NCBI GenBank assembly: GCA_016235165.1
Contig: JACRLX010000021.1
Span: 62,001 to 126,000 of the forward strand
Length of the DNA: 64,000 bases
DNA from: Rhodocyclales bacterium
GTDB taxonomy: Bacteria; Pseudomonadota; Gammaproteobacteria; Burkholderiales; Rhodocyclaceae
Direction: 5' to 3'
Position numbers and translations under genes: made by a program. The notes beneath the pieces were generated by a model, which was given only the letters and a program-made list of their open reading frames with translations, was not told where the DNA came from and did not search any database. Of this stretch, positions 7,986 through 16,851 are shown one piece after another (the first letter of the stretch is position 1; each line of letters starts with the position of its first letter).

Positions 7986-9785
7986 ATGCGTACTCAATAC
8001 TGCGGCGAGGTCAATGCCTCCCACGTTGATCAGATCGTCACTCTTTGCGGCTGGAACCATCGTCGGCGCGACCATGGCGGCGTCATATTCATCGACCTGC
8101 GCGATCGCCAGGGACTGGCGCAGGTGGTGTGCGACCCCGATCGTCCGGAAATGTTCAAGATTGCCGAGAGCGTGCGCAATGAATACGTACTGCGCGTCAC
8201 AGGCAAGGTTCGCCGCCGGCCCGCCGGCACCGAAAACTCGAACCTCGCATCCGGCGAGATCGAGATACTCTGTCACGAACTGGAAGTACTCAACGCGGCC
8301 GTAACGCCGCCTTTTCAACTCGACGAAGAGAATCTTTCCGAGAACGTGCGCCTGACGCATCGGGTACTCGACCTGCGCCGGCCACAGATGCAGAAAAACC
8401 TGATGCTGCGCTACAAGGTGGCGATGGCCTTCCGCCGCTTCCTCGACGAAAAAGGCTTCATCGACATCGAAACGCCGATGCTGACCAAGTCCACTCCGGA
8501 AGGCGCACGCGACTATTTGGTGCCATCGCGCGTGCACCCCGGGCAGTTCTTTGCGCTGCCTCAGTCACCGCAGCTATTCAAACAACTGCTGATGGTGGCC
8601 GGCTTCGATCGCTATTACCAGATCACCAAGTGCTTTCGTGACGAGGATCTGCGCGCCGATCGCCAACCCGAGTTCACCCAGGTGGATATCGAAACTTCGT
8701 TCCTGACCGAAGAACAGATCACGGCCCTGATGGAGGAAATGATCCGCAGCGTGTTCAAGACCGCGCTGGCGGTCGAACTGCCAAACCCCTTCCCGCGCAT
8801 GCGCTACGCCGAAGCCATGGCCCGTTTTGGCTCCGACAAACCAGATTTGCGCGTCACGCTGGAATTGACCGAAGTGACCGATGCCGTCGCCGACGTCGCG
8901 TTCAAGGTCTTCAGCGGGCCCGCCACATCGGGCGGGCGCGTCGCTGCCCTGCGCGTCCCCGGTGGCAGCTCGCTGACCCGCGGCGAGATCGACGGCTACA
9001 CGGAGTTCGTCAAGATCTATGGCGCCAAGGGTCTCGCTTACATCAAGGTAAATGATGTTTCGAAGCTGAACGAGGAAGGGCTCCAGTCCCCCATCGTCAA
9101 AAACCTGCACGCAGCATCGTTAAAGGCCATTGTCGAGCGTACCGGGGCGCAATCGGGCGACCTGATCTTCTTTGGTGCCGACAAAACCAAGGTAGTCAAC
9201 GATGCGCTGGGCGCCTTGCGCATCAAGCTCGGCCACGAGAAGGGTTATATCAATGGCAATGCCTGGGAACCGCTGTGGGTCGTCGATTTCCCGATGTTCG
9301 AGTACGACGAGGAAAACAAGCGCTGGGCAGCCTGCCACCACCCCTTCACCAGCCCCAAGGATGGCCACGAGGAGTTGATGGCGACCGACCCCGGCAAATG
9401 CCTGGCAAAGGCGTATGACCTGGCGCTCAACGGCTGGGAAATGGGCGGCGGTTCGGTGCGTATCCACTCGGCTTCCGTTCAGGAAAAGGTTTTCCAGGCG
9501 TTGGGGATCGGCGCCGCAGAGCAGCAGTCCAAATTCGGTTTCCTGCTCGACGCGCTCAAGTACGGCGCGCCACCCCATGGCGGGCTGGCTTTCGGCCTCG
9601 ACCGCATCGTCACGATGATGGCCGGTGCGGAGTCGATTCGCGACGTGATCGCCTTTCCAAAGACTCAGCGCGCCCAGTGCCTGCTTACCGACGCACCGTC
9701 GGGTGTGGACGAAAAGCAGTTGCGCGAACTGCACATTCGGCTCAGACAGAGAGTCGAGACTCAGGTCGAAGTCGGTAAAGCCTGA
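7986..9785 (+). CDS. aspS: Aspartyl-tRNA synthetase
   Basis: AspS charges tRNA-Asp (bacterial type; possibly also tRNA-Asn where GatCAB is present). The 599 residues match the long bacterial form. They contain an N-terminal OB fold anticodon domain (1-105), class II motif 2 with [16 protein letters not shown] near 218-233, the bacterial GAD insertion (about 290-420), and motif 3 [10 protein letters not shown] near 535. It lies 35 bases after the DUF502 gene and 16 bases before the RNase gene. Confidence 0.98.
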   Translation: MRTQYCGEVNASHVDQIVTLCGWNHRRRDHGGVIFIDLRDRQGLAQVVCDPDRPEMFKIAESVRNEYVLRVTGKVRRRPAGTENSNLASGEIEILCHELEVLNAAVTPPFQLDEENLSENVRLTHRVLDLRRPQMQKNLMLRYKVAMAFRRFLDEKGFIDIETPMLTKSTPEGARDYLVPSRVHPGQFFALPQSPQLFKQLLMVAGFDRYYQITKCFRDEDLRADRQPEFTQVDIETSFLTEEQITALMEEMIRSVFKTALAVELPNPFPRMRYAEAMARFGSDKPDLRVTLELTEVTDAVADVAFKVFSGPATSGGRVAALRVPGGSSLTRGEIDGYTEFVKIYGAKGLAYIKVNDVSKLNEEGLQSPIVKNLHAASLKAIVERTGAQSGDLIFFGADKTKVVNDALGALRIKLGHEKGYINGNAWEPLWVVDFPMFEYDEENKRWAACHHPFTSPKDGHEELMATDPGKCLAKAYDLALNGWEMGGGSVRIHSASVQEKVFQALGIGAAEQQSKFGFLLDALKYGAPPHGGLAFGLDRIVTMMAGAESIRDVIAFPKTQRAQCLLTDAPSGVDEKQLRELHIRLRQRVETQVEVGKA

Positions 9786-9801
9786 CCGCCGGCAGGGCAT
9801 C

Positions 9802-10146
9802 GTGAATCGCCTTTTCGTCGCGCTGCTTGGCGCCGCATTGCTTGGCGCCCCCCAGGCGCGCGAAGCACGAACCATCCCGGCGGCGCAACTGCCAGTCGAG
9901 GCTCGCGAAACACTGCGCCTGATTGATGCCGGAGGCCCGTTTCCCTATCGTCGTGACGGCATCACCTTCCAGAATCGTGAGGGCCGCTTGCCCGACCAGC
10001 CCAAGGGCTATTATCGGGAGTACACAGTGCCCACCGCCGGCCGCGGCGATCGCGGTGCGCAACGCATCGTCACTGGTGGCAAGCCTCCCGCCAATTACTA
10101 TTTCACTGCCGACCACTACAAGAGTTTCCGCCGGATCGAGCGATGA
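9802..10146 (+). CDS. Secreted barnase-type (N1/T1 family) ribonuclease
   Basis: From a GTG start the product is 114 residues, with a short hydrophobic signal-like N-terminus (about 3-17). A barnase-like core follows: GITFQNREGRLP, then YREYTV, RGAQRIVTG and DHYKSF. By analogy with barnase (Glu73, Arg87, His102), the catalytic set here would be Glu73, Arg88 and His105. The enzyme would cleave RNA with guanosine preference. It overlaps the barstar-like gene by four bases, so toxin-type enzyme and inhibitor are translationally coupled. Whether it is exported for nutrition or for competition cannot be told. Confidence 0.88.
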   Translation: MNRLFVALLGAALLGAPQAREARTIPAAQLPVEARETLRLIDAGGPFPYRRDGITFQNREGRLPDQPKGYYREYTVPTAGRGDRGAQRIVTGGKPPANYYFTADHYKSFRRIER

Positions 10147-10595
10147 GCACATCCCACTATGAAGCGCTGTTTTCCGACGTCGCGATGGCCGGTGTACACC
10201 ACCTGCCCCATGGCCCGATCGACGACCTGGTGGCGGGTGCTACCGCCGCGGGCTGTTTGGTGCTTAGGGTGGACCTCGCCGCCGCGCGTGACAAGGAGCA
10301 AATGCTCGACTGCATAGCAAAGTCGTTACGCTTCCCCGAGTGGTTCGGGCATAACTGGGATGCCTTGGCGGATTCCCTGTTGGACATGGGCTGGCTGCCG
10401 GCGGCCGGTTACTTGGTGATCCTCGACCATTGCGACGGCATCCATGGCCGCGCCGAGGCGGATTTCGTCAAGTTGATGCAGGTGTTCCAGGAGACCGCGG
10501 ATACCTGGCGTGAAGACGACCTGGCATTCTGGTGTCTGGTCGATATGCAATCGGATGGCATTGCCTGGCTACCCACCTTTCCGCAAGCGGAATGA
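10143..10595 (+). CDS. Barstar-family ribonuclease inhibitor
   Basis: The 150-residue protein has the barstar-type core LRVDLAAARDKEQMLDCIAKSLRFPEWFGHNWDALADSL split over about 40-80, including the FGxNWDAL signature. Acidic residues in the helix pack against the RNase active site in the family. It overlaps the RNase gene upstream and nudB downstream (ATGA), forming an RNase-inhibitor-nudB unit. It is presumed to protect the cytoplasm from the neighbouring ribonuclease. Confidence 0.9.
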   Translation: MSTSHYEALFSDVAMAGVHHLPHGPIDDLVAGATAAGCLVLRVDLAAARDKEQMLDCIAKSLRFPEWFGHNWDALADSLLDMGWLPAAGYLVILDHCDGIHGRAEADFVKLMQVFQETADTWREDDLAFWCLVDMQSDGIAWLPTFPQAE

Positions 10596-11044
10596 GATAC
10601 AAAAAGCCGGTTTCCGTACTGGTGGTGATCCACACCCCCGAGTTGGACATATTGTTGCTCGAAAGAGCGCTACACCCGGAGTTCTGGCAATCCGTCACCG
10701 GCAGCCAGGAGGACGGCGAAAGCCTGCTGCAAACCGCCTTGCGTGAAGTTCGCGAGGAGACCGGCATCGTAGCGGCGGCATCGGAAATCCTCGACTGGCA
10801 CCAAAGCAACCAATACGAGATCTTTCCCGAATGGCGGCACCGCTATGCACCTGGCGTTACCCGCAACGAGGAGCATGTATTCAGCCTATGCGTGCCCACC
10901 AGGGAGGAATCGATTCAAATCGCCCCCGGAGAACACCTTGGTACCCGCTGGCTACCCTGGCGCGATGCCGCTGCGGCCTGTTTCTCCTGGACCAACCGGG
11001 ATGCCATCTTGGCCTTGCCGCAAAAAGTGAACAGGCATAGATGA
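10592..11044 (+). CDS. nudB: Dihydroneopterin triphosphate diphosphatase, Nudix
   Basis: NudB removes pyrophosphate from dihydroneopterin triphosphate in folate synthesis. The 150-residue product begins MRYKKPVSVLVVI at an ATG overlapping the barstar stop. A Nudix box runs from GSQEDGES to REVREETGI (about 36-58), with all the metal-binding glutamates. Length and start match NudB. The reaction is assigned by family resemblance; another Nudix substrate cannot be excluded. Confidence 0.85.
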   Translation: MRYKKPVSVLVVIHTPELDILLLERALHPEFWQSVTGSQEDGESLLQTALREVREETGIVAAASEILDWHQSNQYEIFPEWRHRYAPGVTRNEEHVFSLCVPTREESIQIAPGEHLGTRWLPWRDAAAACFSWTNRDAILALPQKVNRHR

Positions 11045-11152
11045 ATTCCTGGAAGAGCAGGCCAGGTCTTGAAAATCCGGCTGTCACACCTACTTTCAGT
11101 GCAAGAGACTTCCCTCCCGCCGAAGTCAATCACTGAACGAAAGGAGACTCAA

Positions 11153-11566
11153 ATGAACGGCTTGGTCAGACGTGATCCATTGGATGATTTCTTCCGCGGC
11201 TTTTTTGTACGACCTGTCGATTTCGGCAATCAGACCGATTCGCCGGCGGTAAAGATCGATGTCAAGGAACAAGATGGCGCATATGTTGTTCACGCCGAGA
11301 TTCCTGGCGTGAGAAAGGAAGACATCACCGTTGCCGTAGATGGGCCGGTTGTGTCGATTGCCGCCGAGCGTCGTGAAGAAAGCAACGTCAAGGAAGGCGA
11401 GCGCGTACTGCGCACCGAGCGCTACTTCGGGAAGGTATCGCGCAGCTTCCAACTGGCCCAGGAAATCGACGAAGGCAAGGTGGTCGCCAGGTATGCGGAT
11501 GGCGTTCTCGAACTGAGTCTGCCGAAGAAGGCCGCGACCCAGGCGCGCCGCATCACAATACAGTAA
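11153..11566 (+). CDS. Small heat shock protein, Hsp20 family
   Basis: The start is ATG 11153, with AAGGAG seven bases upstream, giving 137 residues. The alpha-crystallin domain spans about 40-130, with the conserved AEIPGVRKEDI segment and the ending GVLELSLPKK, a GVL motif typical of the family. It acts as an ATP-independent holdase. It is transcribed alone, and a perfect 26-base palindrome follows the stop. Confidence 0.95.
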   Translation: MNGLVRRDPLDDFFRGFFVRPVDFGNQTDSPAVKIDVKEQDGAYVVHAEIPGVRKEDITVAVDGPVVSIAAERREESNVKEGERVLRTERYFGKVSRSFQLAQEIDEGKVVARYADGVLELSLPKKAATQARRITIQ

Positions 11567-11584
11567 GCGCCGCTGGCGGATTTT

Positions 11585-11610
11585 GCCTGTCCCGGAATTC
11601 CGGGACAGGC
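11585..11610. terminator. Palindromic hairpin after hsp20
   Basis: The sequence is a perfect inverted repeat, GCCTGTCCCGGAA and its complement (13-bp arms, no loop). There is no T-run on the plus side; TTTT abuts it at 11581-11584, which would read as A on the plus transcript. It may stop transcription or stabilise the 3' end, and a DNA-binding palindrome is an alternative. Confidence 0.5.
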
Positions 11611-11715
11611 CCCTTGCTGTCTACGCAAGCTGGCCGTCTCGGCTTGACAGCGATCCTGCGGGCGGGCCTAATCGTTGCCAATTTCAGCCGGACTTGCCCG
11701 GCCTCGGAGTCGAAC

Positions 11716-12477
11716 ATGGCAATGCAGCCCCTGGCTTACCGCGAGCGCATGCGCGAAGCCCGCTTTCAGGATATCTGGAGCAACGAACTCAACGACGCAT
11801 TCGCGGATATCGCTCGTTATTACGACCGCGCCAACGAGATTGCCGCACTGGGGATGTGGTCGCAATTTCTTGACCGATTCATGCGCTCCATCGATATCGA
11901 GCCCGGGCAGAAAGTCCTGGATGTCTGCGCGGGAACCAATGCCATCGGCGTTGCGCTGCTCAAACGTGAGCCAACGCTGGTGGTCCAGGCCATGGATCGC
12001 AGCGCCGAGATGCAGGCCGTGGGACAAAGGAATGCAGCCGCCCTGGGCTTTGCCATTGCCAGCACCATAGGCGACGTACACAAACTCCCGTTTCCGGACA
12101 ATCACTTCGATGTCGTGACCTTGCAGTTTGCCTCACGCCACCTGCGGGTAAGCGAAGTGTTCCCGGAAATCCTGCGGGTGCTCAAGCCTGGTGGGCATTT
12201 CCACCATTCCGACATGCTGCGCCCGCGCAACCCGGTGGTAAAGAACCTGTACTACGGGTACCTCAAGGCCTGCCTGAACTTCACCAGCACCCTTGTCGGC
12301 AGTGGTCCCAGCGCGGTCAAGTTCAAGCAGTACTTCATCGACGCGCTTGACCTCTTCTATTCGGCCGAAGAACTGTCCATCATGCTGCGCGACCTTGGCT
12401 TCAACGAGGTCAGTGTGGATCGCGTTTTCTACGGCATGATCGGATTTCATCGTGCGGTAAAACCGTTGTCGCCATAG
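11716..12477 (+). CDS. Class I SAM-dependent methyltransferase, UbiE/COQ5-like
   Basis: From ATG 11716, with GGAG about six bases upstream, the product has 253 residues. SAM motif I reads VLDVCAGTNAIG (about 68-79), followed by DVHKLPFPDNHFDVVT (about 118-133) and LRVLKPGGHFHHSD (about 150-165). These are motifs of the UbiE/COQ5 quinone methyltransferase group, but length and the C-terminus differ from UbiE proper, so the substrate is unassigned. It faces the DUF3460-spoT operon tail to tail. Confidence 0.8.
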   Translation: MAMQPLAYRERMREARFQDIWSNELNDAFADIARYYDRANEIAALGMWSQFLDRFMRSIDIEPGQKVLDVCAGTNAIGVALLKREPTLVVQAMDRSAEMQAVGQRNAAALGFAIASTIGDVHKLPFPDNHFDVVTLQFASRHLRVSEVFPEILRVLKPGGHFHHSDMLRPRNPVVKNLYYGYLKACLNFTSTLVGSGPSAVKFKQYFIDALDLFYSAEELSIMLRDLGFNEVSVDRVFYGMIGFHRAVKPLSP

Positions 12478-12526
12478 ATCAAATCCATGGAAGGCCAACG
12501 TGCGGCGCCTGTTTTCAATCCGGCGT

Positions 12527-12715
12527 TCAATTCGCGTCGTAGTAATACGCCTTGTTCGGCACCCGCGCCGCTTTGGCTTCATCCAGCGTGAACAGGGGGC
12601 GGGGTGCCTTGTCCCACCACAGGGCGCGCCCTTTTTGCTGCTCCTGCTTCTCCTCGGGATGCTTTTCCAGCCATTCGCGCATGAACTTGGTGTGCTCGGA
12701 TTCGTAATGGGCCAT
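12527..12715 (-). CDS. DUF3460 family protein
   Basis: This 62-residue protein begins MAHYESEHTKFMREWL and contains the QKGRALWWDK segment typical of DUF3460, a small family I know mainly from betaproteobacteria. An alternative start (MKGNSMAHY) lies five codons upstream and would overlap the spoT stop. It follows spoT directly and is likely cotranscribed. The function is unknown. Confidence 0.88.
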   Translation of the reverse strand: MAHYESEHTKFMREWLEKHPEEKQEQQKGRALWWDKAPRPLFTLDEAKAARVPNKAYYYDAN

Positions 12716-12726
12716 GCTATTTCCTT

Positions 12727-14982
12727 TCATTTGGGTTTCTGATCAACGTAACGGGTAATGCGCACAACTTCCGGCACACGCCTCAGTGCACGCAGGATGC
12801 GGGCCAGGTGGATGCGATCGCTCACCTGAAGGGTGAAGAACAGCGTGGTTGCTTCGCCGCTGTCGTCATCCATGCTGATGTTGATGATGTTCGATCCGGC
12901 CTCGGCGATGCCGGCGGCGATTCGCGCCAATACGCCGCGCACGTTCTTTGCGACCACCTTGATGCTCGCCTCGAACACCCCGCTGATGCCGGGCTCCCAC
13001 TCGACATCGACCCAGTTGCCGCGTTCGCTGCGCAACTTGGCGATGGCTCGACAATCATGGGTATGCACGACAAGGCCCTGGCCCTTGCGAATCATGCCGA
13101 CAATCGGGTCACCGGGTATCGGCCGGCAGCAGTTGCCGAGTTTGACGGCAACACCGTCAGGACCGTGGATCAGGATCGCGGCCTTGGTGCGACCATCACC
13201 CGCGGTTTCGGTCGGCGCTGCCTCGACACCCTCGGCCAGACGTCGGGCGACAATCGCCGGCAGCCGTTTGCCGAGTCCGATTTCGGCCAGCACGGCCTTT
13301 TGCGAGCGTGCCCCCGAGGCTCGCTTGAACCGATCCCAGGCTTGGGCCGGCAGCTTGGCCAATGCCAGGCCAAGGTCACGCAGGGCATGTGACAGGAGAC
13401 GTTCACCGAGAGCCGCGGACTCCTCGTTCTGCTTGGTGTTGAGGAAATGGCGAATCTTTGAACGAGCACGAGCACTCTTGACGTAACTCAACCAGGCCGG
13501 ATTGGGCGCGGCATTCGGTGCGGTGACGATCTCCACTCGATCGCCGTTGCGCAACTCGGTACGCAAGGGCATGGTCTCGAAATTGATGCGGCAGGCAACG
13601 CAGCGATTGCCGATGTCGGTATGCACCGCATAGGCAAGGTCAACCGGAGTCGAGCCGCGCGGCAGGGCAAAAATCTTGCCCTTGGGGCTGAAGACATAAA
13701 CCTCGCCGGGAAAGAGATCGACCTTGACGTGTTCGAGAAACTCGGACGAATCGCCGCTCGCCGATTGCAGTTCCACCAGCGACTGCAACCACTTGTGGGT
13801 TTTCTGCTGCAACTGGTCGATTGCGGATTCGTCCTTGTAAAGCCAATGCGAAGCAACGCCCGATTCGGCGACATGGTGCATGTGGGCATCGCGAATCTGG
13901 ATTTCGACCGGCGTGCCAAAAGGCCCAATCAGCGTCGTGTGCAAGGACTGGTAGCCATTGGCCTTGGGGATCGCGATGTAGTCCTTGAACTTGCCCGGAA
14001 CCGGCTGGTACAGCGCGTGCAGCACGCCCAGTGCGAGATAGCAGGTGGGCCGATCCTTGACCACTATGCGAAAGCCGTAGATGTCGAGCACCTGGGAGAA
14101 GCTCAAGTGCTTTTCACGCATCTTGCGATAAATGCCAAACAGGTGTTTTTCGCGACCCTTGACCTCGGCATCGATGCCGGCCTCGGGCAGCGACTTGCGA
14201 ATCGCATCGAGAATGCGGCCGACCACCTCGCGCCGGTTGCCGCGCGCCTGCTTCACCGCCTTGGCCAAGACCCGGTGACGCACCGGATGGGCGTGGCGAA
14301 ACGCCAGTTCCTGCAATTCGCGATACAGGGCGTTGAGGCCGAGCCGGTTGGCGATCGGCGCATAGATGTCCAATGTTTCGTTGGCAATGCGGCGGCGCTT
14401 CTCGGGCCGCATGACATCCAGCGTTTGCATGTTGTGCAGGCGATCGGAGAGCTTGATCAGGATCACGCGCACGTCGCGCGCCATCGCCAGCAGCATCTTG
14501 CGGAAATTTTCCGCCTGCGCCTCTTCGAAACTCTGGTGTTCGATGCGGTCGAGTTTGGAAACCCCGTCAACCAGTTCGGCGGCCACCTTGCCGAAACGCG
14601 CGCCGATCTGCTCCTTGGTGATCGCCGTGTCTTCCATCACGTCGTGCAACAGTGCCGCGATCAGGGCATTGGCATCGAGGTGCCAGCTCGCCAGATTCTG
14701 CGCCACGGCGAGCGGGTGCGAGATATAAGGATCGCCCGACATTCGCAACTGCCCGCGATGCGCGGCGTCGGCAAAAACAAAGGCCGCGCCGACACGGGAA
14801 ATCTCTTCGGGCTTGAGATAAGTCGCGAGCTTGGCGTTGAAGCGTTCCAGATCCTCGGCAAGATCGATCGGCGGATGCATATCCGCCGGAATCAGCTGCG
14901 ACTCGTCGGGAGACCCCGGCACCATGCCGGGCTCGATGGCCGGAATCGGCCCGCCGAACAGGGGTGGTGCGACTGCCGTCAC
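12727..14982 (-). CDS. spoT: Bifunctional (p)ppGpp synthetase/hydrolase SpoT (RSH)
   Basis: The 751-residue protein has the long RSH layout. The HD hydrolase domain includes HDVMEDTAITKEQI and a conserved IKLSDRLHNMQTL (about 100-200). The synthetase domain follows, with DIYGFRIVVKD (about 290-310) and IAIPKANGYQSLHTTL. TGS (about 435-495), helical and C-terminal ACT domains complete it. The HD metal site looks intact, so hydrolysis is expected. The start is GTG. It lies downstream of gmk and rpoZ, the usual proteobacterial order, placing guanylate supply and the alarmone enzyme in one operon. Confidence 0.97.
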   Translation of the reverse strand: MTAVAPPLFGGPIPAIEPGMVPGSPDESQLIPADMHPPIDLAEDLERFNAKLATYLKPEEISRVGAAFVFADAAHRGQLRMSGDPYISHPLAVAQNLASWHLDANALIAALLHDVMEDTAITKEQIGARFGKVAAELVDGVSKLDRIEHQSFEEAQAENFRKMLLAMARDVRVILIKLSDRLHNMQTLDVMRPEKRRRIANETLDIYAPIANRLGLNALYRELQELAFRHAHPVRHRVLAKAVKQARGNRREVVGRILDAIRKSLPEAGIDAEVKGREKHLFGIYRKMREKHLSFSQVLDIYGFRIVVKDRPTCYLALGVLHALYQPVPGKFKDYIAIPKANGYQSLHTTLIGPFGTPVEIQIRDAHMHHVAESGVASHWLYKDESAIDQLQQKTHKWLQSLVELQSASGDSSEFLEHVKVDLFPGEVYVFSPKGKIFALPRGSTPVDLAYAVHTDIGNRCVACRINFETMPLRTELRNGDRVEIVTAPNAAPNPAWLSYVKSARARSKIRHFLNTKQNEESAALGERLLSHALRDLGLALAKLPAQAWDRFKRASGARSQKAVLAEIGLGKRLPAIVARRLAEGVEAAPTETAGDGRTKAAILIHGPDGVAVKLGNCCRPIPGDPIVGMIRKGQGLVVHTHDCRAIAKLRSERGNWVDVEWEPGISGVFEASIKVVAKNVRGVLARIAAGIAEAGSNIINISMDDDSGEATTLFFTLQVSDRIHLARILRALRRVPEVVRITRYVDQKPK

Positions 14983-15005
14983 GATTCACCCCGCCTGCAT
15001 GGTAC

Positions 15006-15212
15006 TTAGGCCTGGCTGCGAGTCAGGATTTCGACGCCAACCTTGCCCGCCGCAATCTCGCGCAGCGCAACGACGGTCGGCTTGTCGCGGCCGGCATCGA
15101 CCTGGGGCGTGCTGCCCAGCGTCAGCTGGCGGGCGCGATAGGTTGCCGCCAGGGTCAGCTGAAAGCGGTTGGGAATAAGCTTGATGCAATCGTCAATGGT
15201 GACACGGGCCAT
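15006..15212 (-). CDS. rpoZ: RNA polymerase omega subunit
   Basis: This 68-residue protein begins [19 protein letters not shown] and contains ATYRARQL and [13 protein letters not shown], diagnostic for omega. Omega aids RNA polymerase assembly and contributes to a ppGpp site. It sits between gmk (7 bases upstream) and spoT (23 bases downstream) in one operon. Confidence 0.98.
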   Translation of the reverse strand: MARVTIDDCIKLIPNRFQLTLAATYRARQLTLGSTPQVDAGRDKPTVVALREIAAGKVGVEILTRSQA

Positions 15213-15219
15213 GGTTCAT

Positions 15220-15837
15220 TCAATCCTGGTCGAGAAAACGGAATACGTCGGGATGACGCGCGCGCTGGCGTGGAAAACGCAGCCGCGAGGCGCGGACGGC
15301 CGCCCGCAGTTCGTCGAGCGCCACATCCAAGTCTTTGTTGATTATAACAAAATCAAACTCGGCCACGTGCCGCATTTCACCCAGCGCGCCGGCCACGCGA
15401 CGCGCGATGACTTCCTCGCTGTCGGAACCGCGATTGCGCAGCCGTCGCTCCAGTTCCGCGATCGATGGCGGCAGGATGAATATGCTGACGGCTTCAGGAA
15501 ACTGCTTGCGCATTTGCTGGGCACCCTGCCAGTCGATCTCCAGCAACATGTCGCAGCCTTCGCCCATGCGCTGTTCCAGCCAGTGGCGCGAGGTGCCGTA
15601 GAAATTGTCGTGCACCTCCGCCCATTCGGCGAATTCGCCGCGCTCGCGCATGGCGAGAAAACGCTGCACATCGATGAAATGGTATTCGCGGCCATCCTGC
15701 TCGCCACTGCGCGGCGCCCGGGTAGTGAAGGAAATCGAATGCCGCACCTGCGAATCGTGCTCCAGCAGGCGGCTCACCAGCGTGGTCTTGCCGGCACCAG
15801 AAGGTGCTGCAACAATGAACAGGGTTCCGGAAATCAT
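15220..15837 (-). CDS. gmk: Guanylate kinase
   Basis: Gmk phosphorylates GMP to GDP. The ATG at 15837 gives 205 residues beginning ISGTLFIVAAPSGAGKTTLV, the normal length and P-loop position (about 10-17). An upstream TTG at 15873 would add 12 unusual residues. The GMP-binding region includes SFTTRAPRSGEQDGREYHFID (given here in part, about 37-57). It heads the gmk-rpoZ-spoT operon. Confidence 0.96.
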   Translation of the reverse strand: MISGTLFIVAAPSGAGKTTLVSRLLEHDSQVRHSISFTTRAPRSGEQDGREYHFIDVQRFLAMRERGEFAEWAEVHDNFYGTSRHWLEQRMGEGCDMLLEIDWQGAQQMRKQFPEAVSIFILPPSIAELERRLRNRGSDSEEVIARRVAGALGEMRHVAEFDFVIINKDLDVALDELRAAVRASRLRFPRQRARHPDVFRFLDQD

Positions 15838-15901
15838 GGTCGCAAGCGATTGAGGTGCGTCAAGTTTGGCCAAAGGCCCGATGCGTTAGTATATGCGGGC
15901 G

Positions 15902-16288
15902 ATGCCTCGATTCCCATCCTGCCTGCCGCCACGCCACCATCCGACACGAATGCTCGTGGTCGGCGTGTTCGCCATGCTGCTGCATCTGCTGGCGGGCACC
16001 GGCCTGGTTCGCGCCAGCCTTGCCGAGGATGGCGGCTTCACCCCCAAAATCTGCGGCAACCACGGCTTGGCGGGCGCGGGAACGCAACAAACGCCGGCCG
16101 ATACGCAGGCAGGTCACGATTGCTGCAAATTTTGCGCCGCCGGAGCGCCACCGATCCTTTCTGGCGCGACGATCGCCGTGGCGCCAGCGCCGACTTTCGT
16201 CACTCCTCTGGCAAACCCGGAAACCGCAAGCCAAGGCTGCTCCCAGGCTTCGGCCCATCGCCCGCGCGGCCCGCCAGCCTTGGGCTGA
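15902..16288 (+). CDS. DUF2946-like small secreted or membrane protein
   Basis: The protein of about 128 residues (an in-frame ATG three codons upstream is possible) has a hydrophobic segment at about 18-38. A Cys/His-containing middle follows, with HDCCKFCAAG, as in DUF2946 proteins, which often neighbour copper genes. Residues near 92-100 (IAVAPAPTF) are encoded by a copy of the 26-bp dispersed repeat. The PCu(A)C gene follows after 81 bases, suggesting a metal-related role. The function is not established. Confidence 0.65.
   Translation: MPRFPSCLPPRHHPTRMLVVGVFAMLLHLLAGTGLVRASLAEDGGFTPKICGNHGLAGAGTQQTPADTQAGHDCCKFCAAGAPPILSGATIAVAPAPTFVTPLANPETASQGCSQASAHRPRGPPALG
16172..16197 (-). repeat. 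26-bp dispersed repeat, copy 2 (in the DUF2946-like gene)
   Basis: This minus-orientation copy differs from the consensus at one or two positions. It is read in the gene as IAVAPAPTF. Confidence 0.8.
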
Positions 16289-16369
16289 AACTGCACGGCC
16301 ATCGGGCGTAATTCGCGTCCCGAGTTAAATCCGTCCCGTTCCAGGGACAGCCAACTTTCAGGAGTCACC

Positions 16370-16846
16370 ATGAATCGTTTCGCCATCGCCTGCGCGATCC
16401 TTGTCGCCGCCAGTCTCCCGCTCTCCGCCTACGCCCAGGTCACCGTCAAGGATCCCTGGGTGCGTGCCACCGTTTCACAACAGAAAGCCACCGGTGCCTT
16501 CATGCAACTCACATCGGCCCAGGATACGCGCCTGGTCGAGGTCAAGTCGCCGGTTGCCGGCGTGGTCGAAGTGCACGAGATGTCCATGGAAAAGGACGTG
16601 ATGAAGATGCGTGCCATTCCCGGCCTGGATCTGCCCGCCGGAAAGACGGTCGAGCTCAAGCCCGGCGGCTACCATGTCATGCTGATGGACTTGAAGCAGC
16701 AGATGAAGGACGGCGATACGGTGCCGCTGACGCTAGTAGTCGAAAGCAAGGACAAAAAGCGCAGCACGGTCGAGATCAAGGCCACGGTCAAGCCGCTGAC
16801 TACAGCCGCGCCGGCCGGCAAACCGGATCACCAGCACAAACACTGA
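16370..16846 (+). CDS. PCu(A)C family periplasmic copper chaperone
   Basis: The 158-residue protein has a clear signal peptide (about 1-23, ending SAYAQ). Its PCu(A)C fold has the copper ligands HEMSMEKDVMKMR (about 70-82) and PGGYHVMLMDL (about 100-110), the H(M)X10MX21HXM pattern. A His-rich tail (DHQHKH) may add metal binding. Such proteins deliver Cu(I) to cytochrome oxidase or buffer periplasmic copper. It lies downstream of the DUF2946-like gene on the same strand. Confidence 0.93.
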   Translation: MNRFAIACAILVAASLPLSAYAQVTVKDPWVRATVSQQKATGAFMQLTSAQDTRLVEVKSPVAGVVEVHEMSMEKDVMKMRAIPGLDLPAGKTVELKPGGYHVMLMDLKQQMKDGDTVPLTLVVESKDKKRSTVEIKATVKPLTTAAPAGKPDHQHKH

Positions 16847-16851
16847 CCGCG

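Noticed and set aside
11585-11610. Strong intrinsic terminator for hsp20
   Set aside because: The palindrome is perfect but has no downstream T-run on the plus strand, so it is listed only with moderate confidence.
13488-15009. Long plus-strand frames opposite spoT
   Set aside because: They are antisense shadows of spoT, with Gln/His/Arg-rich translations typical of reversed GC-rich genes.
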